The notes: generated from the letters alone by a model not told the origin. Numbered from the stretch's first letter, positions 32,425-42,951 are shown. The stretch is DNA of 64,000 nt from Blastocladiella emersonii ATCC 22665 (GCA_025594325.1 JANHCV010000005.1:337501-401500); one strand, 5' to 3'. A program made the numbers and translations.

Positions 32425-33119
32425 ATGCTCGCTGCCACCTCCTCGACTGTCGTACGTTGGATCTCCCCCTCACACCTCCCGGCGTTCGCTCACCCTCCGC
32501 CTCAACCTCGACCTAGATCAACAAGGCGCGCTCGCTCATCGTCGACTACGTGCCGGCCACCGCCGCCGCGTACCTGCTTCCCGCCGACTCGGACGCTGCC
32601 ACCACCGCCCCCGCCGCCCTGTCGCCCGCGACCCGCGCCGCGTGCCGTTCTGCGCTCGAGGCGCTGCGCGCGCTGGTCCGCGGCACCGAGCGCGGCTCGT
32701 CGCGCCTCGACCACACGGCGCAGGCCGCGCAGGCGTACCTGTTTGCCGCCGCCAAGTCGCTGCCCGCCGCGGACCCGAGCCTCGAGTTCCCGCGCAACGC
32801 GCTCGTCCGCGCCGCCGCCACCCTGCAGCCCATCATCTCGTCAGCCGACGAGTCCGTTGACCTCGAGTCGGCTGTCCGCGCCGTCCTCGACGACCTCGTG
32901 CGCGCCCTCGGCCCCGCGGCGCTCTCGGCGCTCCTCGACGATACCGACGACGAGTACGACGCCGCCTACGTCCGCGACAACGCGTCCCGCAGCCCGAGTC
33001 CCGCCGAGGTCGCCCCGCGCCTCCGGGAAAACGGCCGCGACTGCGAGGATACGACGGGCAGCGACGAGTCGGACAACGACGGCACCGCGTCGCTCGACTC
33101 GGCCGTCGCCACCGAGTAA
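32425..33119 (+). CDS. Uncharacterised acidic helical protein
   Basis: Exon 1 32425-32451 (MLAATSSTV) and exon 2 32517-33119 are separated by a 65-nt intron (GTACGT...CCTAG). Total 209 residues in one frame. The sequence is Ala/Leu-rich and helical through about residue 140 ('INKARSLIVDYVPATAAAYL', 'RGSSRLDHTAQAAQAYLF') and ends in an Asp/Ser/Glu-rich disordered tail. No signal peptide, membrane segment or catalytic motif is visible and I do not recognise the family. It converges with UFL1, with 143 bp between stops. Confidence 0.7.
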
Positions 33120-33262
33120 CCTCTCCCCTCCCGCTTCTGTATATCCCCTCCCCTCTCCATCCTCGCGCGCGTGTGAACCAAAAACTCTCCTCCGACTAGA
33201 CCCCCCGCCCTCTCGCACATCCACAGCATCCTAATGAAACTACTTTTTATCCACCGTCACCC

Positions 33263-35082
33263 TTACCCCGCAGCGAAGAACGCCTGCTCGACCGCGCCCC
33301 CGTGCGCCTCGGCGTCAAACAACAGCACCACGCCCTTCTCACGCACCAGCCGCGCCGCGACCTCGCCGCACTCGCCGCGGATCATGCGCGCGACAATCGC
33401 CGCCCTCGCCGTCTGCACCTCGTCGTCGACAGGCATCGCGACGCCCGCCGCGTGCGCGACCGCCGCCACCACCTTGCGGAACAGCGTCGCCGTCTTGCCC
33501 TCGATCACCGCCGCGAGCGTCGCCTCGGCCGCCGCGCGCTCGCCCGCGTCCGCGACCTGCTCGGCCAGCGGGCCCGCGATCTTGGGACCGACGACGCGCA
33601 GCAGGTGCCGCTCCAGCATTTTGGTGAGTTTGCGCGGCACACCGTGGTCCGCCAGCTTCGCCAGCCCGTCGTCCATGTACACCGCGAGCGCGGCCGTCCA
33701 CTCGAGCACCGCGCGCGCCGGGTCGCCGCGGTGCACGACGGCTTCATCGACGGCGGACTGGACCCGCGCCACGACGTCCCCGAGCACCACCTCGCGGAAC
33801 GCGCCGGGGACGTGGCCCGCGAGGTGCCGCGCCACGTCCGCGCGCGAGACCTCCGTCGACTCGCCCGCAGGCCGCGCCAGGACCGCGGCGACGACGGGCG
33901 CCGTTGCCCGCGCGATACATGCCGCCGTCACGCGGTCGCGCCGCGCCAGCTTCGTCTTGGCCACCAGCATTGGGGTCTCGGAGGTCGGCCCGAACGCACG
34001 CGTCAGGAACGCCGCGGCGTCTGCCGGGTCCGCGAGCGCGGGCCACGCGCTGCCGCCCGCTGCATCCATCACGTCTACTACCAGCTCGACGTCCGCGAGC
34101 CCCGCGATCGCGTCGCGCAGGTACCGCGCGTGCGGCGGGGACAAGAGCACGGTGTCGAGGTGCCACGGCGCGTCGGGCCCTGTCGCGGGTAGCCACGGGA
34201 GAGATTTCGCGGTGGAGAGCGGCAGGTAGCCCGCCGACGCGTACGTGTCGCGCACCTGCGCCGACGCCCGCTCCTCGTACACGGTCGGGACGAAGGTGCC
34301 GCCCTGCACGCGGCCGGCGAGCGCGCCGCTTGAGGTGAGCTCGCGCAGCGTCGACTGTAGCAGGCCCGTGGGGCATGCGAGGTCGCCGAGCGCGGCGCGG
34401 ATCGTTATTGGGCTACGGGAGGGTGGGTCGGAGTGAGCTCCCCGCTCGCGCTCGGATCAGTAGGTGGAGCATACCGGTCGGTCGCCAGACTCGCCGCCAG
34501 CCGGTCGCGGACCTGCGTGCGGAACGCGTCCGTGTAGAAGGTGTTGTTGTCGATGTCGTCGCGGATCGCCACCGCCGGCGCGGGTGCGGCCGCGGCCAGC
34601 GAGGAAGACGACGACGCTGCTGACGCCAACTCGCCAGCCGCGCGCTGCTTCTCGAGGACCTGGTACACGAGCGCGGTCGCGATCTTGCCGACCACGGCCG
34701 CGAGCGCGTCGGCCGTCGCGACGCCGCGCGCCGCGATCGCCACAGCCAAATCAGTCTCGAGCTTGGCGTAACCCGCGCGCGAGAACAGGTACGTGTCGAG
34801 GAGGAACACGGCGCCATCGTCGTCTTCGTCAAGCAGCGTCTCGACCACGGCGTCGCAGTCCTGCTGCGACAGCTGCAGCGTCGGCGCGAGCAGGTGGAAC
34901 GGCAGGTAGCCCTTGAGCTCGACCTCGGAACGGAGTTTGGAGACGAGGTGCGCGTGCGTCGCCAGGTGCCCGTCCAGCGTGTGGAACGACGGCGGCAGCT
35001 CGGCCTGCGCTAGCAGTAGGTCCAGCAGCGCGGTGAACTGGCCCGGCGCGAGCGGCGGCGTGGGGGTCGTGGTTGATGACAT
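33263..35082 (-). CDS. UFL1: UFM1-protein E3 ligase 1
   Basis: Exon 1 35082-34475 and exon 2 34412-33263 flank a 62-nt intron (GTATGC...CGTAG). Total 585 residues. Features matching animal and plant UFL1: N-terminal 'FHTLDGHLATHAHLVSKL' and the following winged-helix-like blocks, the region after the splice ('LLQSTLRELTSSGALAGRV'), the hallmark 'GGTFVPTVYEERASAQV', and the helical C-terminal half. Human UFL1 is 794 residues; the charged low-complexity middle seems absent here. UFL1 with UFBP1 and CDK5RAP3 attaches UFM1 to the ribosomal protein uL24 at the ER during ribosome quality control. The UFM1 system is missing from most well-studied fungi, so its presence informs on lineage. The other UFM1 genes are not in this window. 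Confidence 0.88.
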
Positions 35083-35683
35083 GGTTGCTCGATGCGTTGC
35101 GATGAGTATAGATGCGTGGCGGAGCGACAAGGGGGGCGGAGCAGGGAGCGAAGCGGGGAGATCGGCAGCCGAGCGAGGGAGGGCGCACGCCACCCTGCAC
35201 GCCACCCGCACGTGGCGCTGAGCGACACGCCCGGCGCGCGCATGTCTCGCACCGCGCCGGAGACGCCCCCCTGCCGCCTGCGCGTGACGCACGGTGCGTT
35301 GGCGCGGCCGCCGTGATGGGTGGGAACGCGGCCCTCGTGCCCCGCGCGCCGCACTGGCTGGCGTGGGACCGCCGCGATGGGAGACGCAGGTCCCTCCCTC
35401 GTGGCCGCGCGCGCAACCACACGTTGGCGCCGCGGCGACTCGCCCGCGCGCAACCTTTGCTGGCCATCCCGCCACCGTGCACGCAAGGCAGCAAGCTCGG
35501 TGTCTGCGCAGGACGGCGAGCGGGCCCGGCCCTATAAAAACCCGCCGCGCCGCCCCCGCACCCTCGCTCTCTCGCCTGCTCCTCACCCTCTGCATCTCGT
35601 TGGACGACAAGCCGGCCTTGCTCTCCTCCTCTAGCACCCATCCTTGCGACCTCCTCCAAACACCCACATTGCTCCCCTTCACC
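35083..35683. promoter_or_regulatory. Divergent promoter region, UFL1 / secreted protein gene
   Basis: The 601 bp separate the UFL1 ATG from that of the secreted protein. The half near the secreted gene contains a good TATA box (35533-35540) followed by a pyrimidine-rich leader with many 'ctc' words, typical of a strongly expressed fungal gene. No coding frame is supported. Confidence 0.55.
35533..35540 (+). promoter_or_regulatory. TATA box of the secreted protein gene
   Basis: TATAAAAA stands 144 bp upstream of the ATG at 35684 in otherwise GC-rich DNA. It is the clearest TATA element in the window and suggests regulated or high expression of this gene. Confidence 0.6.
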
Positions 35684-36567
35684 ATGTCGCCCTCGACCGC
35701 CTCCCTCGCCACCCTCGTCGTCGCGACGCTCGCCATCATCTCGGCCATCACGCCCGCGGCCTCGGCCCACTTCACGCTCACGGGCTCGCGCGAGCAGTCC
35801 ATGTGGCAGTCGAACCTCAAGTACTACCCGATCGCTGGTACGCGCGCTCTCTTTCTCGCGTGTGTGTGCGGGCGCGCGCGCTCGCGCGGGCCGCCGCTGT
35901 GATCGCGACTCTGATCTCACACCCACGACGCGCCCCCGCTCCCCTCCCGATCCCCGCAGGCAGCCCGAACGCGCGGCCCATCACCGACTGCCTGCAGGTG
36001 CCGTCCAAGACGCCGATCCCCGTGACGCCCGGGTCGACGCGCACCGAGGCGTACGACGTCGGCAACCACGCGACGCACGTGGGCGTGTGCAAGGGCGCCA
36101 TCATCGACGCCAAGACGGGCTCGACGGTCGCGACGCTGCCCGACGTGCTCAACTGCGTCGCCAACTCGCAGGCCTACTCGTGGACCGTGCCCAACATCAA
36201 CTGCCCCGCCTGCGTCCTCAAGGTGTCGGTGACGGCCGTCCACCTCGGCCCCGACCACGCCGAGAACTACGACTCGTGCCTCGACATCAGCATCGCCGGC
36301 GGCTCGGGCTCGGGCTCGGGCGGCAGCAACTCGGGCTACCCGAACGGCGGCAAGGGCAGCCGCCGCGTCACGGACCAGCTGCCCTCGGTCCAGGTCCCCG
36401 CCAACATCCCGACGGCCGCGCCCGCGATCCCCGCCGTCCCCGTCCCCGCGGCGCCCGCTGTCCCCGTCGTCCCGGTCCCCGTCAAGGCGCCCGAGCAGCG
36501 CAAGGTCGTGTTCCCGCGCCGCCCCTCAGCGGCCGCCGCTGCTGCTGTCGTCACGGCCGAGCACTAA
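35684..36567 (+). CDS. Secreted LPMO-like protein with predicted N-terminal histidine
   Basis: Exon 1 35684-35837 and exon 2 35960-36567 flank a 122-nt intron (GTACGC...CCGCAG). Total 253 residues. Residues 1-28 form a signal peptide with cleavage predicted after 'PAASA', leaving His29 as the mature N-terminus ('HFTLTGSREQ'). A second histidine lies in 'NHATHVGVC', and the end of the domain reads 'CVLKVSVTAVHLGPDHAENY' then 'DSCLDISI', like the closing strand of chitin-active copper monooxygenases. Six cysteines could form three disulfides. After the domain come a Gly/Ser linker and a Pro/Val/Ala-rich basic tail. A copper 'histidine brace' role (LPMO, or the BIM1/X325 copper-binding group) is inferred, and the enzyme activity is not established. 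Confidence 0.72.
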
Positions 36568-36966
36568 GTGCCCGACCACCGGTGGCCGCGGCGGGCCCGC
36601 GGTCGCGAGTCGAGTCCAAGTCGGCGACGTTCTCGTTTGTGTTTTGTCGCACCATCTTCACCCATTTTGCACATCATCTCCATCCCATTCATTCATTCAT
36701 TCATTCATCTGGTCCGGCGCGCTGGACGCGTCGGTGTAACCCATCATACATGCACACCCACGGTTTCGATCAACATGATTTGCGCGAGGAAGGGGAGCGG
36801 TCGCGAGCGAGTGTTGGCGGTGGTCGCTGAGCTCGCTCACTTGAGCGACGTTTGCGCGAGCGCGTCGGTTGCTCGAGAGCTCACTCGCGTCGCGAACGAA
36901 GAGGGTCAAGGTGAGGTAGGAAAACAATGAGATTCACAAAAAGGAGAAGACTCTTCAACACACAGC
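36568..36966. other. Convergent 3' region with (ATTC)n microsatellite
   Basis: The 399 bp lie between two convergent stop codons. An (ATTC)5 tetranucleotide repeat stands at about 36688-36709. No gene is seen. Confidence 0.6.
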
Positions 36967-38982
36967 TCAGTCGCGCGCGTGGCGGTTGACCTTGTCCCAG
37001 ACGTCGGGCAGCAGGGTGCCGACCTTGTGCTTGGCGCGCATCTCGTCGAAGAGGCGGTGGTCGAACATCTGGCGCAGCTCGGCGCGGCTCATCATCGAGT
37101 CAGCGTACAGCGCCTGGTACCCCTGGACGCTGCGGACAAACTCCTCGAGGCGGGCGAGCGAGCGCTCGTGGTGGAAGTTGGGCGCGGTCGGGATCCCGTA
37201 GGCGCCAATGTCGACGTACAGCTGCTCGGCCGGGTGCGGCGGCGTCATGGACCCGGCGGGCGTCGTCACCGGCTGGGGCTCGTACCGGTGCGGGTGCTCG
37301 GCGAGGATCTTCTTGAGCACGGGCGCCGGGTCCTTGCGCAGCGCCAGCAGGTCCTCGGGCGGGCTGAGCAGGCGCATCGGGCACAGCCACAGCGGATACA
37401 GGTTGAACTCCTCGTCAAACTTCTTGAGCGACGCGTCGAGCGCCGGCATCGGTACCAGCATGTCCTGCGCCACGTGCTTGGTCACAAACTGCTCCTTGAT
37501 CTTGCCCGTCGACGTCAGCTTGAGCATGGCCACCTTGGGCGGGCCCGCCCACGCAAACAGGTACCGGTACCACGGCTCGTTGCCGAACGGCACAATCGAC
37601 GCCTGCTCCCAGAAAATGGACCGCGTGTGCCGGTGGTAGTAGTCGCGCAGCGGAATGTACTCGACGTACGGCGACGCCGCCTGCCCGTCCGCCGTCGTGT
37701 AGTTGAGCGCCGGCTTGGCCAGGTACGACTCGACGTGCTTGTAGAACCACGGCTTGTAGTAGCGGCCGATCGGGTTGTACACGGCGCCGCGCGGCACCGA
37801 CGGCGCCATGACCGCGGCCATGACCACCGACGACGTGGGCGAGTACATGAGCGACTCGACGAAATCGTTGCGGTTGTCGCGCGACTTGAGCTCGAACAGC
37901 GCGTTGGCGTCGGCGCGCGTGTGGCACGGGAAGTACTCCATGCGGATGAAGGGCTGGGCGCGGATGATCTTGATCTCGGCGCCGACCAGGAACCCGATGC
38001 ACCCGTGCGACCACGGCATCGCCGCGAACAGGTCCGGGTGGTTGTCCTTGTCGCACCGGATGTACTCGCCCGACGGCAGCACCACCTCGTACGCCGTGCA
38101 CGTGTGCTGGAACAGGCCGTACTTGTGCGACGACGTCTCGATGCCGAATCCGGAAATGAGGCCGCCGACCGTCAGCTCGTCGAGCTCGGGCAGCACCTGG
38201 ATCGTCCAGCCCTGCTTGATGAGCTCGCGCGAGAGGCGGCCCATGGTGCACCCGGGCTCGACCAGCACCACCTGGCGCGCCTCGTCGATCTCGATCGCGT
38301 CGCGCAGCGCCTGCACGTCGACGCCCGTCCACTTGTCCTTGTACACGGGCGCGCGCACCGACATGGTGAGGAAGCCCGGCCGCGACGTGCACAGGCGCGT
38401 CGCGCCGCGCGCCACCAGGTCCTTGATCTGCTGCTGGATCCCGCGCACGCGGTCCTCGTGGATCGCGCGGCGCACCGCCACGTCGCCGACCGACGGCATC
38501 GCCTGGTCCAGCACCCAGTCGCGCATCGCGTCCACGATGTCCCACCCGAGGCAGATCGGGTTCACAAACAGCGTCACGAACACGCCGCGGTAGTTGGTCA
38601 CGAAGTCGGCCAGCGCATCGAGCGCCGTCGACACGAACGGGCCCGTCACCGGGTTCTTGGCCAGCGGATCGACCGCGCCGACCGCCGCCTTGCCGGCGCG
38701 CAGCGTCAGCGCGAACAGCGGGCCCGCGATCGCGAAGAAGAGCTGGATCGCCCACACGAGCGGGGTGCGGATCGTGAAACCGGGCGCCGGGGCGCGGGGC
38801 GAGCCCGACGAGCGGGGCTTGGACGACGACGACGAAGCGCCGGTCTTGGTGGTGTTGCCGGTGGTAGTGCGGGGAGTCGACGGCTCCGTCGCGATCGCGG
38901 CGGCCTTGACAGCGGTCTTGCCGGGAGGCTGCTGCTGCTGCGCGGGCACAGCCGCGGTGGGCTGGGTAGCGGCGCGAGCCAT
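36967..38982 (-). CDS. DHCR24: Delta(24)-sterol reductase (DHCR24/Diminuto family)
   Basis: A single exon encodes 671 residues from the ATG at 38982. A disordered Ala/Ser/Thr/Gln-rich N-terminus of ~70 residues precedes one membrane segment (about 73-94). The FAD-binding (PCMH) domain follows, with 'VEPGCTMGRLSRELIKQGW' and 'GGLISGFGIETSSHKYGLF' strongly matching the family. The C-terminal substrate half continues through 'DIGAYGIPTAPNFH' to the stop. The enzyme reduces the C24 double bond of sterol side chains at the ER using NADPH and FAD, the step that yields cholesterol instead of ergosterol-type side chains. Most fungi lack it and use ERG5/ERG4; early-diverging blastoclads are reported to make cholesterol. 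It is about 150 residues longer than the human enzyme, mostly at the N-terminus. It is divergent from the EboF-like gene. Confidence 0.93.
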   Translation of the reverse strand: MARAATQPTAAVPAQQQQPPGKTAVKAAAIATEPSTPRTTTGNTTKTGASSSSSKPRSSGSPRAPAPGFTIRTPLVWAIQLFFAIAGPLFALTLRAGKAAVGAVDPLAKNPVTGPFVSTALDALADFVTNYRGVFVTLFVNPICLGWDIVDAMRDWVLDQAMPSVGDVAVRRAIHEDRVRGIQQQIKDLVARGATRLCTSRPGFLTMSVRAPVYKDKWTGVDVQALRDAIEIDEARQVVLVEPGCTMGRLSRELIKQGWTIQVLPELDELTVGGLISGFGIETSSHKYGLFQHTCTAYEVVLPSGEYIRCDKDNHPDLFAAMPWSHGCIGFLVGAEIKIIRAQPFIRMEYFPCHTRADANALFELKSRDNRNDFVESLMYSPTSSVVMAAVMAPSVPRGAVYNPIGRYYKPWFYKHVESYLAKPALNYTTADGQAASPYVEYIPLRDYYHRHTRSIFWEQASIVPFGNEPWYRYLFAWAGPPKVAMLKLTSTGKIKEQFVTKHVAQDMLVPMPALDASLKKFDEEFNLYPLWLCPMRLLSPPEDLLALRKDPAPVLKKILAEHPHRYEPQPVTTPAGSMTPPHPAEQLYVDIGAYGIPTAPNFHHERSLARLEEFVRSVQGYQALYADSMMSRAELRQMFDHRLFDEMRAKHKVGTLLPDVWDKVNRHARD

Positions 38983-39425
38983 GGTTGCTGCTGGATGTAG
39001 TCAGGGGGAGCCCCGATCGGACGGTTTCCGTGGAGGTTTTGATACAGAGCGTTCAGGCGGTCCGAGGAGGCAACGGCCGAGCAGGAACGGGAGCGCCGAG
39101 GGGGCGAGGGACCGGCCCGCCTTTTATCGCCCAGCCCCGCCGAACAAGCGCGTGGGCCCGACGGGCGAGGGACGCATCGGGGCGTGATTCAGGCGGATAT
39201 TTTTTCCCACGAGCGCCGACGGCCCGGCTTGCGACGCACCGTGGGAACGTGGAGGGGCCGCGCAAAACGAGGGTTTCTGGCAATTTTTGGCGGAGCTCAT
39301 CCCCACGTGGGGCGGACGAAGCCGCGTTGCATCACCGCGGCTGTGCGGTGCGGACTCTGACGGGTCGCCGCCCTTGTTCTCTCTCTCTCTCTCTCCACCG
39401 CACAGTTAAATAGCAACGTAAACTG
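38983..39425. promoter_or_regulatory. Divergent promoter region, DHCR24 / EboF-like gene
   Basis: The 443 bp separate the two outward-facing ATGs. A (CT)n tract lies at about 39378-39396, 30 bp before the EboF-like ATG. A run 'ggatattttttccc' is near 39195. No other motif is recognised. Confidence 0.5.
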
Positions 39426-40997
39426 ATGAACGAGACCAAGCTGCACAAGACGGTGGTGATCGACGTGGTTGCGTTGACGCGGGACCTGGTGACGCCGGAC
39501 GCGACGCCGTTCCTCGCCGAGTACTTCGAGAACACTGCGGTCGACATCTCGCCCACCTTCCCGGCCGTGACGTGCTCGGCGCAGACCACGTACCTGACAG
39601 GCGTCGGCGTCGGCGAGCACGGCGTGACGGGCAACAACCTGTACGACCGTTTGTACGGCGAGCACCGCAACTGGCACCAGTCGGCGGGGCTCGTGCGGTC
39701 GCCGCGCCTGTTCCAGCGCGTCAAGGAGGCCGACCCGCGCGCCACCACGTTTTCGAATTGCTGGTGGTTCCCGATGGGCGACCGGTTCCTCGACTACGCC
39801 ATCACGCCGCGCCCGCAGTACCTGGCCGACGGCGGCAAGGCGGCCGATATCTGGACCAAGCCCGAGTCGCTGCGGCACTCGCTGCAGTCCCCTCCCGCCA
39901 GAGGTGGATTGGGCACGTTCCCGCTGCACAAGTTCTGGGGCCCCGGCGCGTCCATTGCGTCGACGCAGTGGATCGTCGACGCGACCATCCGGGTCGACCG
40001 CCAGTACGACCCGACCTTCTCGGTCGTGTACCTGCCGCACCTCGACTACACGCTGCAAAAGGTCGGTCCGGACCCGCGGCACCCGGCGGTCCTCGCGGAC
40101 CTGCGCGCCGTCGACGCCGAGGTGGCGCGGCTCGTCGCCCACTACGAGACTACGAACCCCGAAACGCGCATCATCATCCTCAGCGAGTACGGGATCCAGC
40201 CCGTGTCGCGGCCCGTGCACATCAACCGCGTGCTGCGCGAGGCCGGTTTCGTCGGAGTGCGCGCTGAGAACGGCGGCGAGACGCTCGACCCGTACGCGTC
40301 GCGCGCGTTTGCGATCCCGGACCACCAGGTCGCGCACGTCTACGTCAACGACCAGTCGGCCGATCCACCGCTCGGTAACGGGAATGTGAGCGCGGGCCAC
40401 GCGGCGGCGGTCGAGGCCGCGCGCGAGGTGCTGCTCGCGGTGCCCGGCGTCGCGCAGGTGCTGCGGCGCGATTTGGGCGAGGTCGACCGGTACTATGACC
40501 CGAGCAGTGGGCGTGTGCGCACGTCCGACCACCATTTTTGCGGGAAAACCGAGTCCCGCACGGGCGACCTCGTGGTGGTCGCCGACCACGACGCGTGGTT
40601 CACGTACTACTACTGGACGTCGCCCGACGCGGCGCCCGACTTCGCGTACACGATCAACATCCACCGCAAGCCCGGGTACGACCCGGTCGAAATGTTCTAC
40701 GCGTTCACGTCGCCGGTCCTCGGGTTCACGTACCTCGTGTTCAAGGCGCTGCTCGTGTACGCGCTGCGCATCCGCACCATTGTCGACGGGACCCGGTTCG
40801 ACGCGCACCGCATTGGCGGGTCGCATGGCGCCACGCGCGGGCTCGACCGCAGGTACTGGCCCGTGCTCGCGACCAAGCGGCGCGGCGATTTTGTGGCGGG
40901 TGCGGCGGGTCGTGGTGGGAGTGGGGTCGGCGAGCAGAGCAGTATCGCGGCCGAGGACGTGTACCACGTCATTTGGGCGCACCTCACGCGGCCGTGA
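39426..40997 (+). CDS. EboF-like type I phosphodiesterase/nucleotide pyrophosphatase (alkaline phosphatase fold)
   Basis: An intronless frame of 523 residues starts at the ATG at 39426. It belongs to the alkaline phosphatase/NPP superfamily: the first metal aspartate lies in 'VVIDVVALT', the nucleophile region is 'SPTFPAVTCSAQTTYLTG' (candidate Thr49), the next metal block is 'YLPHLDYTLQKVGPD', then 'SEYGIQPVSRPVHINRVLRE' where most family members have a D-H pair, and the last histidine block 'PDHQVAHVYVND'. This order and the SEYGI variant match the bacterial EboF branch of the EBO cluster, whose product is unknown. Near residue 440 a hydrophobic stretch ('LVFKALLVYALRI') may be membrane-associated. 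No intron and a bacterial-type family suggest ancient transfer from bacteria. The codon use is as GC-rich as the neighbours. The substrate is unknown. Confidence 0.85.
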   Translation: MNETKLHKTVVIDVVALTRDLVTPDATPFLAEYFENTAVDISPTFPAVTCSAQTTYLTGVGVGEHGVTGNNLYDRLYGEHRNWHQSAGLVRSPRLFQRVKEADPRATTFSNCWWFPMGDRFLDYAITPRPQYLADGGKAADIWTKPESLRHSLQSPPARGGLGTFPLHKFWGPGASIASTQWIVDATIRVDRQYDPTFSVVYLPHLDYTLQKVGPDPRHPAVLADLRAVDAEVARLVAHYETTNPETRIIILSEYGIQPVSRPVHINRVLREAGFVGVRAENGGETLDPYASRAFAIPDHQVAHVYVNDQSADPPLGNGNVSAGHAAAVEAAREVLLAVPGVAQVLRRDLGEVDRYYDPSSGRVRTSDHHFCGKTESRTGDLVVVADHDAWFTYYYWTSPDAAPDFAYTINIHRKPGYDPVEMFYAFTSPVLGFTYLVFKALLVYALRIRTIVDGTRFDAHRIGGSHGATRGLDRRYWPVLATKRRGDFVAGAAGRGGSGVGEQSSIAAEDVYHVIWAHLTRP

Positions 40998-42950
40998 ACA
41001 CGTTGTTGCTCGCGTTAGACTAAAATACATGCCTCTCATATTTCGCAACTGGTATCGTTCGTTTGCTCTCCTGCCTGCCTGGGCCCGTGGAGGCGATGAC
41101 GGCGAGAGCGACGCGTCCCTCAGAAAACGCGTCTCGCTGCTGCCGCCACGCGAGTTTCATTTCACCTGACCGCGTTCTTTCGAACAAGCCGAGCGCGCGA
41201 GGCGCGAGGCGTGATTGCAGCCCGTTTTCGGCAATCTTGGTCACGCACAATTACACTCGCGGTTTTGTCAAAATGACTTGGAGCCAACCTGAACCACATT
41301 GCGCTTGGTTTTCAATCGAGGGGTAGGGGCCCGCGCCACGGAGCGCGCGCGCGTGGGCCGCGAGGGAACGTGCGCCTTTGTCCAATTTGTGGCCAGGCGT
41401 GCGAGTCCTGAGCGCTTTCGAGTACACTGGGCCGAACCAAGGGGCTAGCGTGCGTTCCTCGATCGCCTTGTCCGCGAGCGCAGCAAACATGAGCATGTGC
41501 TGAAAGGGGGGTTTGGCGGCGAACCACGAGCGACCTGGTCCGCGATCCAGGCCGCTCTGCACCCCAAGCCAAGCGCCTTCTTCTTTTTTTAGACCCGTTT
41601 GATGCGTAGGTGTCCAACGTGCGTGAGGCCCGGGCTTGTCATTCCGTGTCTCAGGGTATTGGTGCGGTTCAAGGGTTCAAGACGGCCTTCATGGTCGTAG
41701 ATGGCGCGACTCTGTACTTGCGAGCCAGCCGCGCTCAATTCCACGATCGTTCTGTGTAGTGTGTAGGGATTGGAATCCGCTCTCGCGCGTGAAGCTTGCG
41801 CATGGCGTTGTTGTCAATGCTCAGCGCCGCCGCACGACGCGGCCCATGGCGCATGGGACGCGCAACCACCTGCTGGTCAGCATGCAAGGTTTCTGGTATT
41901 TGCGAATTAATGAGGGGATAAGCTCGTTTAGCGACAAAAGGAGCTTCGTTGGTGGTGCATTTTAGTCTCAGGCTCGCGGCGACAAGAAGAGAAAAATCGA
42001 GGGCTAAAGCCGCATCACCAAACCGCACCCCAGTCAAATAAAATCGATCGACCATCGATCCACCCTTTGAATGGGTCGGACCCAGTGCAAGGAGATTGAC
42101 GTCGACCCGATATGTTACTTTTCCGATTGACCCTTTGATCGATCTGACGCGTCGATCAAGTTTGCACGTGCACTTGAACGACGCGTCGTGTGACCTGTGA
42201 CCACTCGAACAACTATCGAACGAGATCTTTTCCCGCCCGATTGATAAAAGTAACATGTTGATCGGGTCCGCTGCAAACGTCGAACGATCACTCGCATGAC
42301 CCAGTCCTGACCTTGAACGACACACCGAATGAGACGCAATTTGATATATATACGCGGCCGCACGCGCAGGATGAGGTGGGAGGGACAGGAAGAGCCGACG
42401 ACGAAGGCCGCAGCTTGGTCGGCGACCCCCCGTGCGTGCGACGAGCGTCGCGTTGGCTCGCACGCGGGAGGCCGGCCGCAGCGCATGTCGCGAGCCCCGT
42501 CGCCTTGGCCGCGGTCGCCGTCAGTCCTGCTTCTTGACTGCTCGCGTTGTTGATGGACGGACTTGAGCTGTTCGACGGCCGACTCGAGCAGGTGGACCTT
42601 GAAGGCGGTCGGCGAGGGCAGCGGCGGGCGGTGCAGCTGGTTGACTTGAGGAGGTACTCGAGCAGCAGGTGGTGGGGACGCGCAGGGACCGAGGTGATCT
42701 CGTACGTCAGCGTGAGTCCGAGTTCTTGACCCGGCCGTGAACGCAACCCGACTCGACAGCGAGTGCAGCAGGAGCCCGGCTTGTTCAGCTACTGCGAATG
42801 CGTAATGGTCAACCAGGAGTCGGGATACAGGAAGGTCGGACCGGGTCGCAGACCTTGACCATGAACAAGTACGCGGCCGAGTGCGGGCTCGAGGGCAGCG
42901 CCGACCAGTCAGTCGGTGGGCGAGCCCCGCAGCAGCTTGTCGTGGTAAAT
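40998..42950. other. Gene-poor DNA with short repeats
   Basis: No intact gene is seen. A fragment of the short interspersed repeat ('tggttttcaatcgaggg') is at about 41308-41345 and a piece ('tcgagggctaaagcc') at 41996-42010. From 42040 to 42330 the DNA is dense in 'cgatcga', 'gacgcgtcg' and 'tgatcga' palindromic words, which recur near 44740-45080. Confidence 0.5.
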
Positions 42951-42951
42951 C

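Noticed and set aside
36979-39000. 673-codon plus-strand frame opposite DHCR24
   Set aside because: It is an antisense shadow of a strongly conserved gene, with Arg/His/Val-rich composition and no recognisable domain.
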